64,000 bases of DNA from Flavobacterium psychrophilum DSM 3660 = ATCC 49418. GTDB taxonomy: Bacteria > Bacteroidota > Bacteroidia > Flavobacteriales > Flavobacteriaceae. Made by a program: the position numbers and the translations under genes. This document shows, in pieces, positions 18,499 to 28,622 of the stretch; position 1 is the stretch's first letter; each line of letters opens with the position of its first letter. The notes under the pieces were generated by a model. It had not been told where the DNA came from and did not search any database. It saw nothing but the letters and a program-made list of their open reading frames with translations. The stretch covers positions 108,210-172,209 of the forward strand of contig NZ_MUHE01000030.1 in assembly GCF_002217405.1 (NCBI RefSeq), read 5' to 3'.

Positions 18499-19648
18499 AG
18501 TAAAAGTTTTATTTGTAGTTGGAAGCTTATGCCGTGCCGGTGCCGAGCGATTTGCTTATGAAATAGATACCGCATTAAACAAAAAAAAGATTCAAACAAC
18601 TATTTTTTGTTTAGAATTAGAAAACGAAATCTCACACAATTGGAAAGAACGCTATTACGACAAAAAACACCTAGAATTAGGCACTCCAATTGTATTTAAG
18701 GATAAATTTTTAGATAAAAAAAAGACTTTTATTGATCGATTAGAAGGTTATTTATACAGAAAACTTAAAATTACCAAACCAAAGAAACCGAACTCTGACT
18801 TAGTTGCTTTTTTAAATTCTTTCGATGTCATACATTGGATGGGGGAGTACACTTACATTCAAAGCATTCCTAAAAACATTCAAAACAAAAGCCTAATACA
18901 TATCATGTCTGCAAGATTTCAGGATGATACGATATACAAATCGTTTGATTTTTCTAATCATTATAACTTTTGTTCTCCATTTAAAAAGGAAGAATTACTG
19001 TATGAGTTAAATTTATTTAAAGACTATAATCACACTTTTATTCCGTTAGTTTTAAAAATGAATAACTTAAATAACCAATGGAAATTTAACCACGAACCCA
19101 TAAAAAAAATTGGTATTTTTACCAGATTAGACAGGTATAAGCCATTAGATCCATTTCTATATGCTTTTCATTTATTATTAGATAAAATGCCAAATTGCGA
19201 ATTGCACATATACGGAAACGGAGATCCAAAAACGGAAGGAATAATCGGTATTATTGAAAGACTAAATATTAAAGAAAAAGTCTTTTTTAGAGGACATCAA
19301 GATAATATTGTAGAAACCGTTTTTAAAGAAAATCTTTCCTTATCGTGGTTTCAAGGTTATAATAATGACAGACCAGCAGGGTATGCAGGTATAGATATTT
19401 GTACTACAGGATTGCCTTTATTATGTTGGGATTTTCATCCAAAACCAAATAATATTGTCAATACCATTTATCCTCATTTTAAAAACTTAAATGAGTTTGT
19501 GAATTATACTTTAGAAATATTAAATGATAAAGAAAAAGCAATTGTTTTATCTGAAAATCAATTTAAACAGACAAAAAAAGACAGAAATATCGATTTGTAT
19601 ATTCAAGTTTTAGAGCAGGAATATCTTAGAATTTATAATTTATGCTAA
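18491..19648 (+). CDS. Glycosyltransferase, GT-B fold (family 4-like)
   Basis: 385 aa. The start GSLCRAGAERFAYEI is the donor-loop Gly-Gly/Ala motif of GT4 enzymes, and the C-terminal half has the GIFTRLDRYKPLDPFLYA region of the nucleotide-binding lobe. The usual E-x7-E motif is weak here. It overlaps the preceding aminotransferase by 8 nt and the next GT gene by 7 nt. Donor and acceptor unknown. Confidence 0.8.
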   Translation: MSKVKVLFVVGSLCRAGAERFAYEIDTALNKKKIQTTIFCLELENEISHNWKERYYDKKHLELGTPIVFKDKFLDKKKTFIDRLEGYLYRKLKITKPKKPNSDLVAFLNSFDVIHWMGEYTYIQSIPKNIQNKSLIHIMSARFQDDTIYKSFDFSNHYNFCSPFKKEELLYELNLFKDYNHTFIPLVLKMNNLNNQWKFNHEPIKKIGIFTRLDRYKPLDPFLYAFHLLLDKMPNCELHIYGNGDPKTEGIIGIIERLNIKEKVFFRGHQDNIVETVFKENLSLSWFQGYNNDRPAGYAGIDICTTGLPLLCWDFHPKPNNIVNTIYPHFKNLNEFVNYTLEILNDKEKAIVLSENQFKQTKKDRNIDLYIQVLEQEYLRIYNLC

Positions 19649-20640
19649 TTTCTGTTGTTTTACCTGTTTATAACGTAGCTCCTTATATTGATGAGGCAAT
19701 AGATAGTATTTTAAATCAAACGATACAAGACTTTGAAATTATTGTTATAGATGATTGTTCTACAGATAAAACTATCGAAATTATTAAATCATTTAACGAC
19801 CAAAGAATTAAAATTCTTACAAAATCTGAAAACAAAGGATTAATAGATAGCTTAAATATTGGTTTTAAAGCCGCAAAAGGAAAATATATAGCCAGAATGG
19901 ATGGCGACGATATCTCAGACTTCATGCGATTTGAAAAACAACTGCATGTTTTAGAAAACAATCCTACAATTAAAGTTTGCGGTAGTTGGTTACAAGCCTT
20001 TGGCAAAGAGAACAAAATAATAAAGCATAAAGAAAATCATGAACAAATTTTGGTTCACATGATGGCGCATTGTTCTATGTCTTTAGGTGCTGTGATGATA
20101 GATAGGGCTTGGGTTAAAGACGAATGTTTTAATGAGGAAAAAAAGCATGTAGAAGATTACGATTTTTGGTCTAGAGTAATTTGGAAAGGAAAATTATATA
20201 ACATTCAAGAAGTATTGTATCATTATAGAACGCACGAAAATCAAGTGTCTAATAAATACAATCATATTCAAAGAAAAGGTGATATCCCAATTAAATTAGT
20301 CTTTTTTAAAAAATTAAATTACAATCAAGAAAAGTTTCAAGACAGTTTTTTTGAAAAAATGTTTTTGCAAAAAGAATATTTCACCATCGAAGAATTTAGT
20401 CTTTTTTTAGCATGGTTTAGCATAGTACAAGAACAAAATAAAAAACTAAAAATATACAATCAGTCTGATTTTAATAAAGTCATCAAAAAATATAAAACTA
20501 GTTTAATTTATAAAATTTATTTTCATTCCAACTTTTGTAAAATTGATAAAAAATGGCGAATTACAGCTTTAACTAAATTGTCATTTCCCGATTTGTTTTT
20601 CGTTTTTAAATTAAAAATTAAAGAAAAATTAAAATTTTAA
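19642..20640 (+). CDS. Glycosyltransferase family 2
   Basis: 332 aa with a classic GT-A start (ISVVLPVYNVAPYIDEAIDSIL), the IVIDDCSTDKT loop and a DxD-type metal site D87-G-D89-D90. The ED of VEDYDFW is the probable catalytic-base region. It has no transmembrane segment and so acts on the cytoplasmic face on lipid-linked glycan. Specificity cannot be read from sequence. Confidence 0.88.
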   Translation: MLISVVLPVYNVAPYIDEAIDSILNQTIQDFEIIVIDDCSTDKTIEIIKSFNDQRIKILTKSENKGLIDSLNIGFKAAKGKYIARMDGDDISDFMRFEKQLHVLENNPTIKVCGSWLQAFGKENKIIKHKENHEQILVHMMAHCSMSLGAVMIDRAWVKDECFNEEKKHVEDYDFWSRVIWKGKLYNIQEVLYHYRTHENQVSNKYNHIQRKGDIPIKLVFFKKLNYNQEKFQDSFFEKMFLQKEYFTIEEFSLFLAWFSIVQEQNKKLKIYNQSDFNKVIKKYKTSLIYKIYFHSNFCKIDKKWRITALTKLSFPDLFFVFKLKIKEKLKF

Positions 20641-20655
20641 ATAACATTTTTGATT

Positions 20656-21672
20656 ATGAAAATAAGTAAAACAGTACCAACTCATTACGGGATTTCACTT
20701 CTAAGAATTTTAGCCACCTTATCTGTAATCATTATTCATGTTGCTGCACCGCTCGTTATGAAATTTGGAAAGATTTCAAATTTCGATTGGAATGTTGCCA
20801 ATATTTATGATAGTATGAGCAGGTATGCCGTTCCTGTTTTTTTTATGATTAGTGGCGCTCTATTATTGGGTAGAGATTCTGAAATAAAAGATTTCTTAAA
20901 AAACAGATTGGGTAAAATACTACCACCATTTTTATTTTGGTCTTTATTTTATAGTGTAACCAATAGGTATGTTTTTACACAGGAAACATTCAGTATTTCT
21001 AAAATTATAAGAGATGTTTTTTATGGAAGTAAATATCATTTATGGTTTGTATATGCACTAATTGGCGTGTATCTAATTACGCCAATTATTCAAAAATGGC
21101 TTAAATTTTCTGAAAACAAAGAGATTTTATATTTTTTAATTATTTGGGTAATAACCCTTTTTCTAACCATTCCTGGTATAGCTATTTATTTTCCAAAAAT
21201 AAATTTAGCCTACTTCTCGGGGTATTTGGGATATTTTATTTTAGGTTATTATTTGAAAAACTATGGAATGCAAAGAAAACTAATTTCTTACTCATTACTA
21301 TTTGTGGGATTAGCAATTACCATTTTAGGATCTTATTATATGACCCAAAAAAATGGCGTTTTTTATGATTATTTCTATGAGTATTTATGTATAAATACAT
21401 TACTAGTATCTATGGGTGTTTTTCTGCTTTTCAACACTATTGAAACTATAAATGATAACCTTAAACCTATTATTTCTAAATTAAATGAGTGTAGTTTTGG
21501 GATTTATCTTGTTCATCCTCTGGTGCTTAATATTTTTGGATTATTAGGAATAGGAGGCAGTTTTATAAGTCCTGTAATTGGCATTTTAATCGTTTCATTA
21601 ACTTGTTTTTTGCTAAGTTTTTTCCTAATTTTTAGTATTAAAAAAATAAAATTTGGTCATCTAATTGCTTAA
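20656..21672 (+). CDS. Membrane acyltransferase (acyltransferase 3 / WecH-OafA family)
   Basis: Polytopic protein of about 338 aa from the ATG at 20656 (an upstream in-frame TTG at 20650 is less likely). Around ten membrane helices, and an N-terminal helix with LATLSVIIIHVAAPL carrying the conserved His of this family. These enzymes transfer acetyl or other acyl groups to sugars of surface glycans. In this locus it is a likely O-acetylase of the repeat unit or of an Und-PP-linked intermediate. Confidence 0.85.
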   Translation: MKISKTVPTHYGISLLRILATLSVIIIHVAAPLVMKFGKISNFDWNVANIYDSMSRYAVPVFFMISGALLLGRDSEIKDFLKNRLGKILPPFLFWSLFYSVTNRYVFTQETFSISKIIRDVFYGSKYHLWFVYALIGVYLITPIIQKWLKFSENKEILYFLIIWVITLFLTIPGIAIYFPKINLAYFSGYLGYFILGYYLKNYGMQRKLISYSLLFVGLAITILGSYYMTQKNGVFYDYFYEYLCINTLLVSMGVFLLFNTIETINDNLKPIISKLNECSFGIYLVHPLVLNIFGLLGIGGSFISPVIGILIVSLTCFLLSFFLIFSIKKIKFGHLIA

Positions 21673-21680
21673 ATCATACC

Positions 21681-22937
21681 ATGAAAATTAAAGAAAACCA
21701 AAATAATAAAAAGAAAATTGTTTTTAAGATTAGTGAGTTTCCTCACGTATCCGAAACTTTTATTATTGCACAAATAATTACAGCAATTCAGCTTAATTAT
21801 GCGGTGGTTATTTTGGTAAATAAAGCCTTAGATTTCGAGCAAAGCCTTCACGAAGACTTACTTCTAAAATATAAATTAAATGAGTTCATTGTTTTAGAAG
21901 ATGTAAAAATTCCTAAAAATAAAATAATTAAATGTTTTAAAATTTTTTATTTATTTATTTCAAATTTAAGCCATTTAAAAAACATGCTTAATTTTTATAA
22001 ATTTCAAAAAGAGAAAAGTTTTAGTTGGATTTTTTATTGGATTTTTTACAAACAATTCGATGATTCAAACACTATCTTCCACATTCAATATGGTAACAAT
22101 AAATTCCCAATAGATGTTCTAAAAGCAAAATGTAATTTTAAAGCTAAAGTAATTACTACTTTTCATGGTCATGATGCTTTTTTTCCAATGCAAGGCTTTA
22201 TTCCCAATAATGGTTATTATGATTTGCTTTTTGAAAGTGCCAATATAATAACAGCAAACACACCTTATTTAGCTGATAAAATTAAAAAATTAAATTGTCC
22301 GCCCGAAAAATTAAAAATCATTCCAGTTGGGGTCGATACAAACTTTTTTAATGTATTAGATCGAGTGCAAAAATCAAAATCAATTTTAAAATTAATTAAT
22401 GTTGGAAGATTAGATCCAGTTAAAGGGCAGAAATATCTTATTCAAATAGTAAATCAAATTCTTGAAAAAGGTATTAATGTTCATTTAGATATTGTTGGAG
22501 AAGGGGCAGAGAGAAATAATTTAGAACAAATAATTCGGAAATATAATTTGGCTGAAAGTATTAAACTTGTTGGAGAAAAATCAGAATCAGAAATAAAAGA
22601 AATGTATTTAAAATCCGATTTATATCTTTTTGCAGCGGTTCCTTTACCAAACGGCAGAAGGGAAACACAAGGTTTAGCAACACTTGAAGCCCAAGCTTGC
22701 GGTCTTCCAGTAATTGCTTACAACTCTGGCGGTGTAAAATATACTATAAAAGACAACGTAACGGGCTTTTTATTTGATGAATTTGAAATTGAAAAAGTAG
22801 TAAAAAAACTATTATTTTTAAATGAAAACAGGGCAGTTATTTACGAAATGAGTAATAATTGTTATAAGTTTGTTGCTAAAAATTACAGCCAAAAAGTGAT
22901 CAAAGAAAAATGGTTTAGCATTTATTCTAATTTATAA
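21681..22937 (+). CDS. Glycosyltransferase family 4
   Basis: 418 aa, GT-B fold. The C-terminal lobe has NVGRLDPVKGQKYLIQ and the E-x7-E-type motif in RRETQGLATLEAQACGLP, which bind the nucleotide-sugar donor. The N-terminal lobe includes TFHGHDAFFP. The pattern resembles colanic-acid type WcaL/AmsK-like enzymes. Substrate unknown. Confidence 0.88.
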   Translation: MKIKENQNNKKKIVFKISEFPHVSETFIIAQIITAIQLNYAVVILVNKALDFEQSLHEDLLLKYKLNEFIVLEDVKIPKNKIIKCFKIFYLFISNLSHLKNMLNFYKFQKEKSFSWIFYWIFYKQFDDSNTIFHIQYGNNKFPIDVLKAKCNFKAKVITTFHGHDAFFPMQGFIPNNGYYDLLFESANIITANTPYLADKIKKLNCPPEKLKIIPVGVDTNFFNVLDRVQKSKSILKLINVGRLDPVKGQKYLIQIVNQILEKGINVHLDIVGEGAERNNLEQIIRKYNLAESIKLVGEKSESEIKEMYLKSDLYLFAAVPLPNGRRETQGLATLEAQACGLPVIAYNSGGVKYTIKDNVTGFLFDEFEIEKVVKKLLFLNENRAVIYEMSNNCYKFVAKNYSQKVIKEKWFSIYSNL

Positions 22938-22949
22938 TATAGAGAAAAA

Positions 22950-23837
22950 ATGAGTTTAGTTTCTATCATTATTCCTGTTTACAATCAGGAGCAATTCCTG
23001 AGCGAAACAGTACAGGCTGTGGTTAATCAAACGTACGCTAATTGGGAATGTATTTTGGTAAATGATGGTAGTACCGATGGTTCTGTGCTTATTTTAGCAA
23101 GAACTTTAGCAAAAGACAATCGCTTTTCCTGTATAAATTCTGAAAATAAAGGCGTGAGTCATGCCAGAAATTTAGGACTCCAACAAGCAAAAGGCGAGTA
23201 CGTTTTGTTTTTAGATGGCGACGATTTAATTCATCCAGAAAAACTCCAGCAAGCTATTGCTGGTTTTCAGGAAAATGCCAGTTTAAGTATCGTTTTTAAT
23301 ACGACTAATTATTTTCAAGACACAATTCAAAACACCTTGTATCCTATAAAAATTAAAACCCAATTATTAAATTTTAATGATTTATTATTGTATTGGGGAG
23401 AAAAAATAATAATTCCAATTCATAGTGCTATTATTAAAAAATCCTTATTTGAAGGAATTGAATTTAATGGTGACCTTACCGCACAAGAAGATTGGTTGGT
23501 TTGGTTGCGCTTGTTTCAAAAAAAACCAAAAGTATTGGTTTTAGACACGGTTTTGAGTTACTACCGAAAACATAATTCAAGTAGAACACAATCGTTTTCA
23601 TTAAAAGAAGATCATTTTAAAGCTTTAGAAATTTTTGAGAAATATATTGGTTCTGATAATCATAAAAAGTTACTACTGCATCAAGCAGAACGATATTATG
23701 TGAGAGCTAATGCAAACGCATTCAAATTAAGTGAAATAAAAAAAAGCAAAACCTATAGAACGGCTTTTTTTGTAAAAAAGATAGCAGTAAAATTAAAATT
23801 ATTAGGAATAATCAAGTTTTTTAAAGATGAAAAATGA
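22950..23837 (+). CDS. Glycosyltransferase family 2
   Basis: 295 aa, with SIIIPVYNQEQFLSETV at the start, VNDGSTDGS and the metal-binding D89-G-D91-D92. A TAQEDWLVWLRL segment gives the ED catalytic region. The gene overlaps the next GT2 gene by 11 nt. It has a short basic C-terminal tail that may associate with the membrane. Substrate unknown. Confidence 0.88.
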   Translation: MSLVSIIIPVYNQEQFLSETVQAVVNQTYANWECILVNDGSTDGSVLILARTLAKDNRFSCINSENKGVSHARNLGLQQAKGEYVLFLDGDDLIHPEKLQQAIAGFQENASLSIVFNTTNYFQDTIQNTLYPIKIKTQLLNFNDLLLYWGEKIIIPIHSAIIKKSLFEGIEFNGDLTAQEDWLVWLRLFQKKPKVLVLDTVLSYYRKHNSSRTQSFSLKEDHFKALEIFEKYIGSDNHKKLLLHQAERYYVRANANAFKLSEIKKSKTYRTAFFVKKIAVKLKLLGIIKFFKDEK

Positions 23838-24741
23838 TCTTGCCATTGTAATCCCCTATTATAAAATTAATTTTTTTAAAGAAACCCTAGATTCTTTAGC
23901 CAGTCAAACCAATAAGAATTTTAAAGTTTATATTGGTAATGATGCCAGTTTAGACAATCCGTGGGAACTGTTATCAAAATACCAAGGCGATTTCGATTTC
24001 GAATACCATGAGTTTCAAGAAAATTTGGGTGGTACATCGCTCGTAAACCAATGGCATCGTTGCGTAGATTTAGCAAAAAAGGAGCAATGGCTCATGCTAT
24101 TGTGCGATGACGATACGATAAGCGAAAATTATATTGAAGCATTTTATAACCATATAAAGGAAGTTAATAGTTTGAATGTGGCCGTTGTTAGATATGCTTC
24201 GCAAGTAATAGATGAAAACAACATTCCATTGTCTACCATTGTACAACATCCTAAATTAGAATCGGCTATAGATTTTTTATTCAGAAAACTAAAAGGAGGC
24301 ACCAGAAGTACCTTGAGCGAATACATTTTTAAGAGAGAAATGGTTCTTAAAGTTAGATTTAAAAATTTACCTTTGGCTTGGTTTTCTGATCTTTTGGGGG
24401 TATTAGAATTTTCTGAGTTTAAAAACATTTATACCATTAATGAGGCATTGTTAAAATTTAGACTAAGCGGTATTAATATAACTTCAAAAACTGATGATGT
24501 GGTTTTAAAAAATGAGGCTACTTTTCAGTTTTATTATTATTTGCTAACGATTGGTAAAAAACATTTCAATAAATATCAGATTTTTGTTTTATTAAACACC
24601 TTAGAAAACACTTTTTTTAACAACAAAAAAAACACCAAACATTGGCTGCTGTACACCAAGTTGTGTTTTTTAAACCTCAAAATTTCCAGATATATTGCAT
24701 TTATAAACCGAATATTTATTACTGTCGTAAAAAAAATATAG
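23827..24741 (+). CDS. Glycosyltransferase family 2
   Basis: 304 aa. The GT-A start is AIVIPYYKINFFKETLDSL and the metal site is D94-D-D96 in LLCDDDTISENY. The C-terminal third is Lys/Phe-rich with no obvious membrane helix. It follows another GT2 with overlap and sits 1 nt before a GT-B gene, so all three are likely co-translated. Substrate unknown. Confidence 0.85.
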   Translation: MKNDLAIVIPYYKINFFKETLDSLASQTNKNFKVYIGNDASLDNPWELLSKYQGDFDFEYHEFQENLGGTSLVNQWHRCVDLAKKEQWLMLLCDDDTISENYIEAFYNHIKEVNSLNVAVVRYASQVIDENNIPLSTIVQHPKLESAIDFLFRKLKGGTRSTLSEYIFKREMVLKVRFKNLPLAWFSDLLGVLEFSEFKNIYTINEALLKFRLSGINITSKTDDVVLKNEATFQFYYYLLTIGKKHFNKYQIFVLLNTLENTFFNNKKNTKHWLLYTKLCFLNLKISRYIAFINRIFITVVKKI

Positions 24742-24742
24742 T

Positions 24743-25954
24743 ATGCGTTTTTTAATTATTACACAAGATTTACATATTACAGGTACCAGTCAAGGCATTA
24801 TTGAACGGTCTTTCTTATCAAAACTCAGAATTGTTTATCCTGAAGCGCATATCGATGTGCTTTATCTGTGTACCTCTAACCAAGAAGATCATTTAGAAAT
24901 TTTACCAGTAAATTCGATCCTAAAAAAGACAATAAATATTAAGATTCCTTTTGCTGTAAAATGGATAAACAGACTAACCAGCAGACTGTTTCAGGTTTTG
25001 TATGCCGAAAATTACATACACAACCAATTTGCAAAGGAGATAAAAAAAATAGATTATACGTTGTATGATCACATTATGGTTAGAAGCGCGGGTTTAAATC
25101 ACGAAACGCTACTGGCCATGCATAACTTACCCATTTTGAAGCATGCCGTTGTAAATTTTCATGATCCTTATCCGTATTCTTGGTACAAAGGTTTGTCGTT
25201 AAGAGTTACAAATCTAGAATTAGTGAGGCTACAAAAAATGATACAAATTGTAGCCCAAGCTAAAACCTGTTGCGCATCGGCTTATTATATGGCTAAAGAT
25301 TTGCAATATTTATACGCTTCCAATAAGTGTTTTTATACCTTACCACACCAGTTTGCCTTTGCTGGTTTCGATTTGTCAGATAAGAATATGGTGCGTAAAA
25401 AAGAAAGAAAAATTCAAATTTCGTACCATGGTGCTTTAATGTTTGGAAGAGATATTTTCACATTAGTAGCCGCTTTTATACAATTGATGAACCAATATGA
25501 TTGGATAAAAAATGAGGTCGAAATGGTATTGCGGGTAAAAGGTGATGGTTTAGAAAAATTAAAACAACTCGTTACGGGTTACAATAATATTTGGGTTCTA
25601 GAGACACTTAATTTTTCAAATTCAGCCAACGAGCAAATACACGAAAGCGATATTACTATTGTTCTAGAAAACGGCCCTTATTATAGTAATATATTAGGCG
25701 GAAAAGTACCGTTTTTATTTGCATTAAATAAAAAAGTGTTTATTTCGTCGCCCGAAAGAAGTGAGCTAAAAAAGCATTTTCCAAATTATCCTTTTTTAGC
25801 AGATATGAATGATTTAGAAGATACGAAGGCAAAATTATACGCAGTCTTAACTTCCCATGATAGGCATGAGGCTAGTACAAAACAATTCTTTTCGGACGAG
25901 TGTTTTAAGACAGCATTAGATGTTATTTTGCATAACCAAACAAAGCTTAAATGA
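24743..25954 (+). CDS. Probable GT-B glycosyltransferase of uncertain family
   Basis: 403 aa. Two-lobe GT-B layout: an N-terminal lobe starting RFLIITQDLHITGTSQG and a C-terminal lobe with QISYHGALMFGRDI and SDITIVLENGP. The usual GT4 E-x7-E motif is not clear. It overlaps the next GT2 gene by 4 nt. I call it a glycosyltransferase from fold-like features and context, not from a defined family match. Confidence 0.6.
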   Translation: MRFLIITQDLHITGTSQGIIERSFLSKLRIVYPEAHIDVLYLCTSNQEDHLEILPVNSILKKTINIKIPFAVKWINRLTSRLFQVLYAENYIHNQFAKEIKKIDYTLYDHIMVRSAGLNHETLLAMHNLPILKHAVVNFHDPYPYSWYKGLSLRVTNLELVRLQKMIQIVAQAKTCCASAYYMAKDLQYLYASNKCFYTLPHQFAFAGFDLSDKNMVRKKERKIQISYHGALMFGRDIFTLVAAFIQLMNQYDWIKNEVEMVLRVKGDGLEKLKQLVTGYNNIWVLETLNFSNSANEQIHESDITIVLENGPYYSNILGGKVPFLFALNKKVFISSPERSELKKHFPNYPFLADMNDLEDTKAKLYAVLTSHDRHEASTKQFFSDECFKTALDVILHNQTKLK

Positions 25955-26859
25955 TTATATTTTCCATTTTAATAACCACAAAAAACAGATTGGAGGATTT
26001 AAAAATTACCCTTCAAAAAATCACCCATTTGCTAGAAAGAAGCGATGTAACTTGTGTGGTTTATGATGATGGTTCTGCAGATGGTACTTCGGTATATTTA
26101 AAAAACAATTATCCAAATATTCAGTTACACACTAATATTAACAGCAAAGGATATATTTATAATCGGAACTATTTACTAAACCATTGTGAGGGAAAATATG
26201 CCATTTCGTTAGATGATGATTCTAATATTTTAACTGAAAATTGTTTAGAAATTATTAAAAATCATTTCAATTCCAATAAAAATTGCGCAGTTATTGCTTG
26301 TCGTATTTTTTGGGGAAAAGAGGAACCTTTTACTTTTGATGCCAAAGAACTTGTAGAAAGAGTTAACGGATTTGTGGGATGTGGTCATGTTTGGAATCTC
26401 AAAGCCTGGAAAGATATTCCTAATTATCCGGAATGGTTCGAGTTTTATGGCGAAGAAAATTTTGCTAGTTTCCAATTGCTTAAAAAAGGGTGGACTATAC
26501 AGTATGTACCACAAATTTTAGTACACCATCGGGTAGATGTTGCGGCCAGAAAAAACAACAACGATTATCAAATTCGCCGCCGTCGTTCTCTAAGAGCCGG
26601 TTGGTATAATTATTTTATATTTTATCCCATTTCAAAAATTCCAAGGAATATGGCTTCCTCTGTTTGGCAACAATTAAAAAATCATACCTTTAAAGGGAAT
26701 TTAAAAGCTACTGTTGCTATGGTGCAAGCGACTTTCGATTTGTTCCTGCATAGTGCGGTCATTTTTAAAACCAGTAACCGATTAACCAAAAAAGAATATT
26801 CAGCCTATTGTAATTTGCCAGAGGCCAAAATATATTGGAATCCTACTCATGAAAAATAA
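25951..26859 (+). CDS. Glycosyltransferase family 2
   Basis: 302 aa. SILITTKNRLEDLKITL at the start, VYDDGSADGTS, and the metal site D88-D-D90 in ISLDDDSNI. The acceptor-side region WFEFYGEENFASFQLLKKG carries the ED pair. It overlaps neuA by 11 nt, so it is coupled to the sialic-acid module and may act next to that sugar. Donor unknown. Confidence 0.87.
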   Translation: MIIFSILITTKNRLEDLKITLQKITHLLERSDVTCVVYDDGSADGTSVYLKNNYPNIQLHTNINSKGYIYNRNYLLNHCEGKYAISLDDDSNILTENCLEIIKNHFNSNKNCAVIACRIFWGKEEPFTFDAKELVERVNGFVGCGHVWNLKAWKDIPNYPEWFEFYGEENFASFQLLKKGWTIQYVPQILVHHRVDVAARKNNNDYQIRRRRSLRAGWYNYFIFYPISKIPRNMASSVWQQLKNHTFKGNLKATVAMVQATFDLFLHSAVIFKTSNRLTKKEYSAYCNLPEAKIYWNPTHEK

Positions 26860-27520
26860 AACCATTGTCATTATTCCGGCCAGAGGAAATTCTAAACGGC
26901 TACCAGGCAAAAATACCCGCTTACTTGGCGGTATTCCTTTGCTAGCGCATAGCATAAAATATGCGCAACAATTTTCGTTTATCAAGGATATCTATGTAAC
27001 TACCGATAATTTAGAAATTAAAAATATTGCCTTACAATTTGGTGCCCAAGTAATTGATAGGCCTGCCGAAATTTCAGGCGATTTCGAGCCAACGGTTTCT
27101 GCGCTTAAGCATGTTATCGCATCTTTGCCTAACGATGTCGAAAACGTCATTTTATTGCAGCCAACCAACCCTTTGCGTCCACTAAGTTTATTAGCAGAAG
27201 CTTTTCAAATCTATTTAAATTCGGATTCAGACAGTTTGTTTACCGTATCCAGAAATCAGAACAAATTGGGTAAAATTGTTCAAGAAAAATTCCAACCGTT
27301 TAATTACAAAATAGGACAACGTAGTCAGGATTTAGAACCTTTATTTTATGAAAATGGGTTGCTTTATATTACTAAAGCAAGTTTAATTAGAAATGATATT
27401 ATTATTTCTAATCAAGCATTTCCTCTCGAAGTAAATCATATTTTTGCCAAAGTAGATATCGATACGCAGGAAGATTTTGATTATGCCGAATATCTGTTCA
27501 AAAAAGAAACTTTTTATTAA
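26849..27520 (+). CDS. neuA: CMP-N-acylneuraminate cytidylyltransferase
   Basis: 223 aa, single-domain length. The nucleotide-binding start IIPARGNSKRLPGKN (R12 to N22) is diagnostic of CMP-sialic acid / CMP-nonulosonate synthetases. The enzyme activates a nonulosonic acid with CTP to the CMP-sugar donor. It is followed directly by neuB and neuC, giving the full set in the order A-B-C. Cytidylyltransferases for legionaminic or pseudaminic acid share the motif, so the exact sugar rests on NeuB and NeuC. Confidence 0.88.
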   Translation: MKNKTIVIIPARGNSKRLPGKNTRLLGGIPLLAHSIKYAQQFSFIKDIYVTTDNLEIKNIALQFGAQVIDRPAEISGDFEPTVSALKHVIASLPNDVENVILLQPTNPLRPLSLLAEAFQIYLNSDSDSLFTVSRNQNKLGKIVQEKFQPFNYKIGQRSQDLEPLFYENGLLYITKASLIRNDIIISNQAFPLEVNHIFAKVDIDTQEDFDYAEYLFKKETFY

Positions 27521-27539
27521 CTACCATTCACTAATTTAA

Positions 27540-28580
27540 ATGAATCCATATATAGAAATTGCAGGAAGAAAAATAGGAGCCAATTTTCCCCCTTTAGTAA
27601 TTGCCGAAATAGGTATTAATCACGAAGGATCCTTACAAGTAGCCAAGGAAATGGTTGCTGCTGCCCATCGTGCAGGCGCTGAGGTTGTCAAGCACCAAAC
27701 CCATATCGTATCCGATGAAATGTGTGGGGCCGCCAAGAAAGTAATTCCTGGCAATGCCACGGTTTCTATTTATGAAATCATGGAACGTTGTGCCCTAAAC
27801 GAGGCTGACGAATTAGAATTAAAAAACTACGTAGAAAGTTTAGGCATGATTTTTATCTCTACGCCATTTTCTCGTGCAGCTGCCGAAAGACTAAAAAAAT
27901 TTGATATTCCAGCCTATAAAATTGGCTCGGGCGAATGCAATAATTATCCATTACTAGAACATATTGCTACTTTTGGCAAACCCGTCATTTTAAGTACGGG
28001 TATGAATACCATAGAGAGTATTGCCAAAGCCGTGGCTATTTTCGACAAACACAATATTCCAGTAGCCTTATTACACACCACTAATTTATATCCAACCCCC
28101 ATTCATTTGGTTCGTTTTGGAGCCATGCAAGCCATGCACGAAGCATTTCCAGATAAAGTTTTCGGATTATCAGATCACACCTTAAATAATAATGCTTGTT
28201 TGGGTGCAGTGGCTTTGGGTGCCAGTATTTTAGAACGACACTTTACCGATCACATGCAACGCACAGGCCCAGACATTATTTGCAGCATGAACGAAAAGGC
28301 TTGCGCCGAACTAATCGTCAATTCGGCCGAAATAGCCTTAATGCGTGGCGGTACTAAAAAACCTGCCCATGAAGAACAAGTAACCATCGACTTTGCTTTT
28401 GCAACAGTTTGCACCATAAAGCCCATAAAAAAAGGCGACGTTTTTACCAAAGAAAACATTTGGGTAAAACGCCCAGGCACAGGAAAAATTTTGGCCAAAC
28501 ATTTCAATACTATTTTAGGAAAAGTAGCTACTCAGGCTATAAATGACGATACGCAGCTAACTTGGAGCGATGTTAAGTAG
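27540..28580 (+). CDS. neuB: N-acetylneuraminate synthase
   Basis: 346 aa: an aldolase-type barrel followed by a C-terminal SAF (antifreeze-like) domain from about residue 285. Segments such as [32 protein letters not shown] and HTTNLYPTP follow the Campylobacter NeuB1 type, which condenses ManNAc with phosphoenolpyruvate to Neu5Ac (family knowledge recalled, not searched). This favours true sialic acid over pseudaminic acid. Codons look more GC-rich than in the flanking GT genes, a hint of separate origin. Confidence 0.9.
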   Translation: MNPYIEIAGRKIGANFPPLVIAEIGINHEGSLQVAKEMVAAAHRAGAEVVKHQTHIVSDEMCGAAKKVIPGNATVSIYEIMERCALNEADELELKNYVESLGMIFISTPFSRAAAERLKKFDIPAYKIGSGECNNYPLLEHIATFGKPVILSTGMNTIESIAKAVAIFDKHNIPVALLHTTNLYPTPIHLVRFGAMQAMHEAFPDKVFGLSDHTLNNNACLGAVALGASILERHFTDHMQRTGPDIICSMNEKACAELIVNSAEIALMRGGTKKPAHEEQVTIDFAFATVCTIKPIKKGDVFTKENIWVKRPGTGKILAKHFNTILGKVATQAINDDTQLTWSDVK

Positions 28581-28622
28581 CGGAAATTATAGATTCATTT
28601 AAGGCAAAATACAAATAACAAA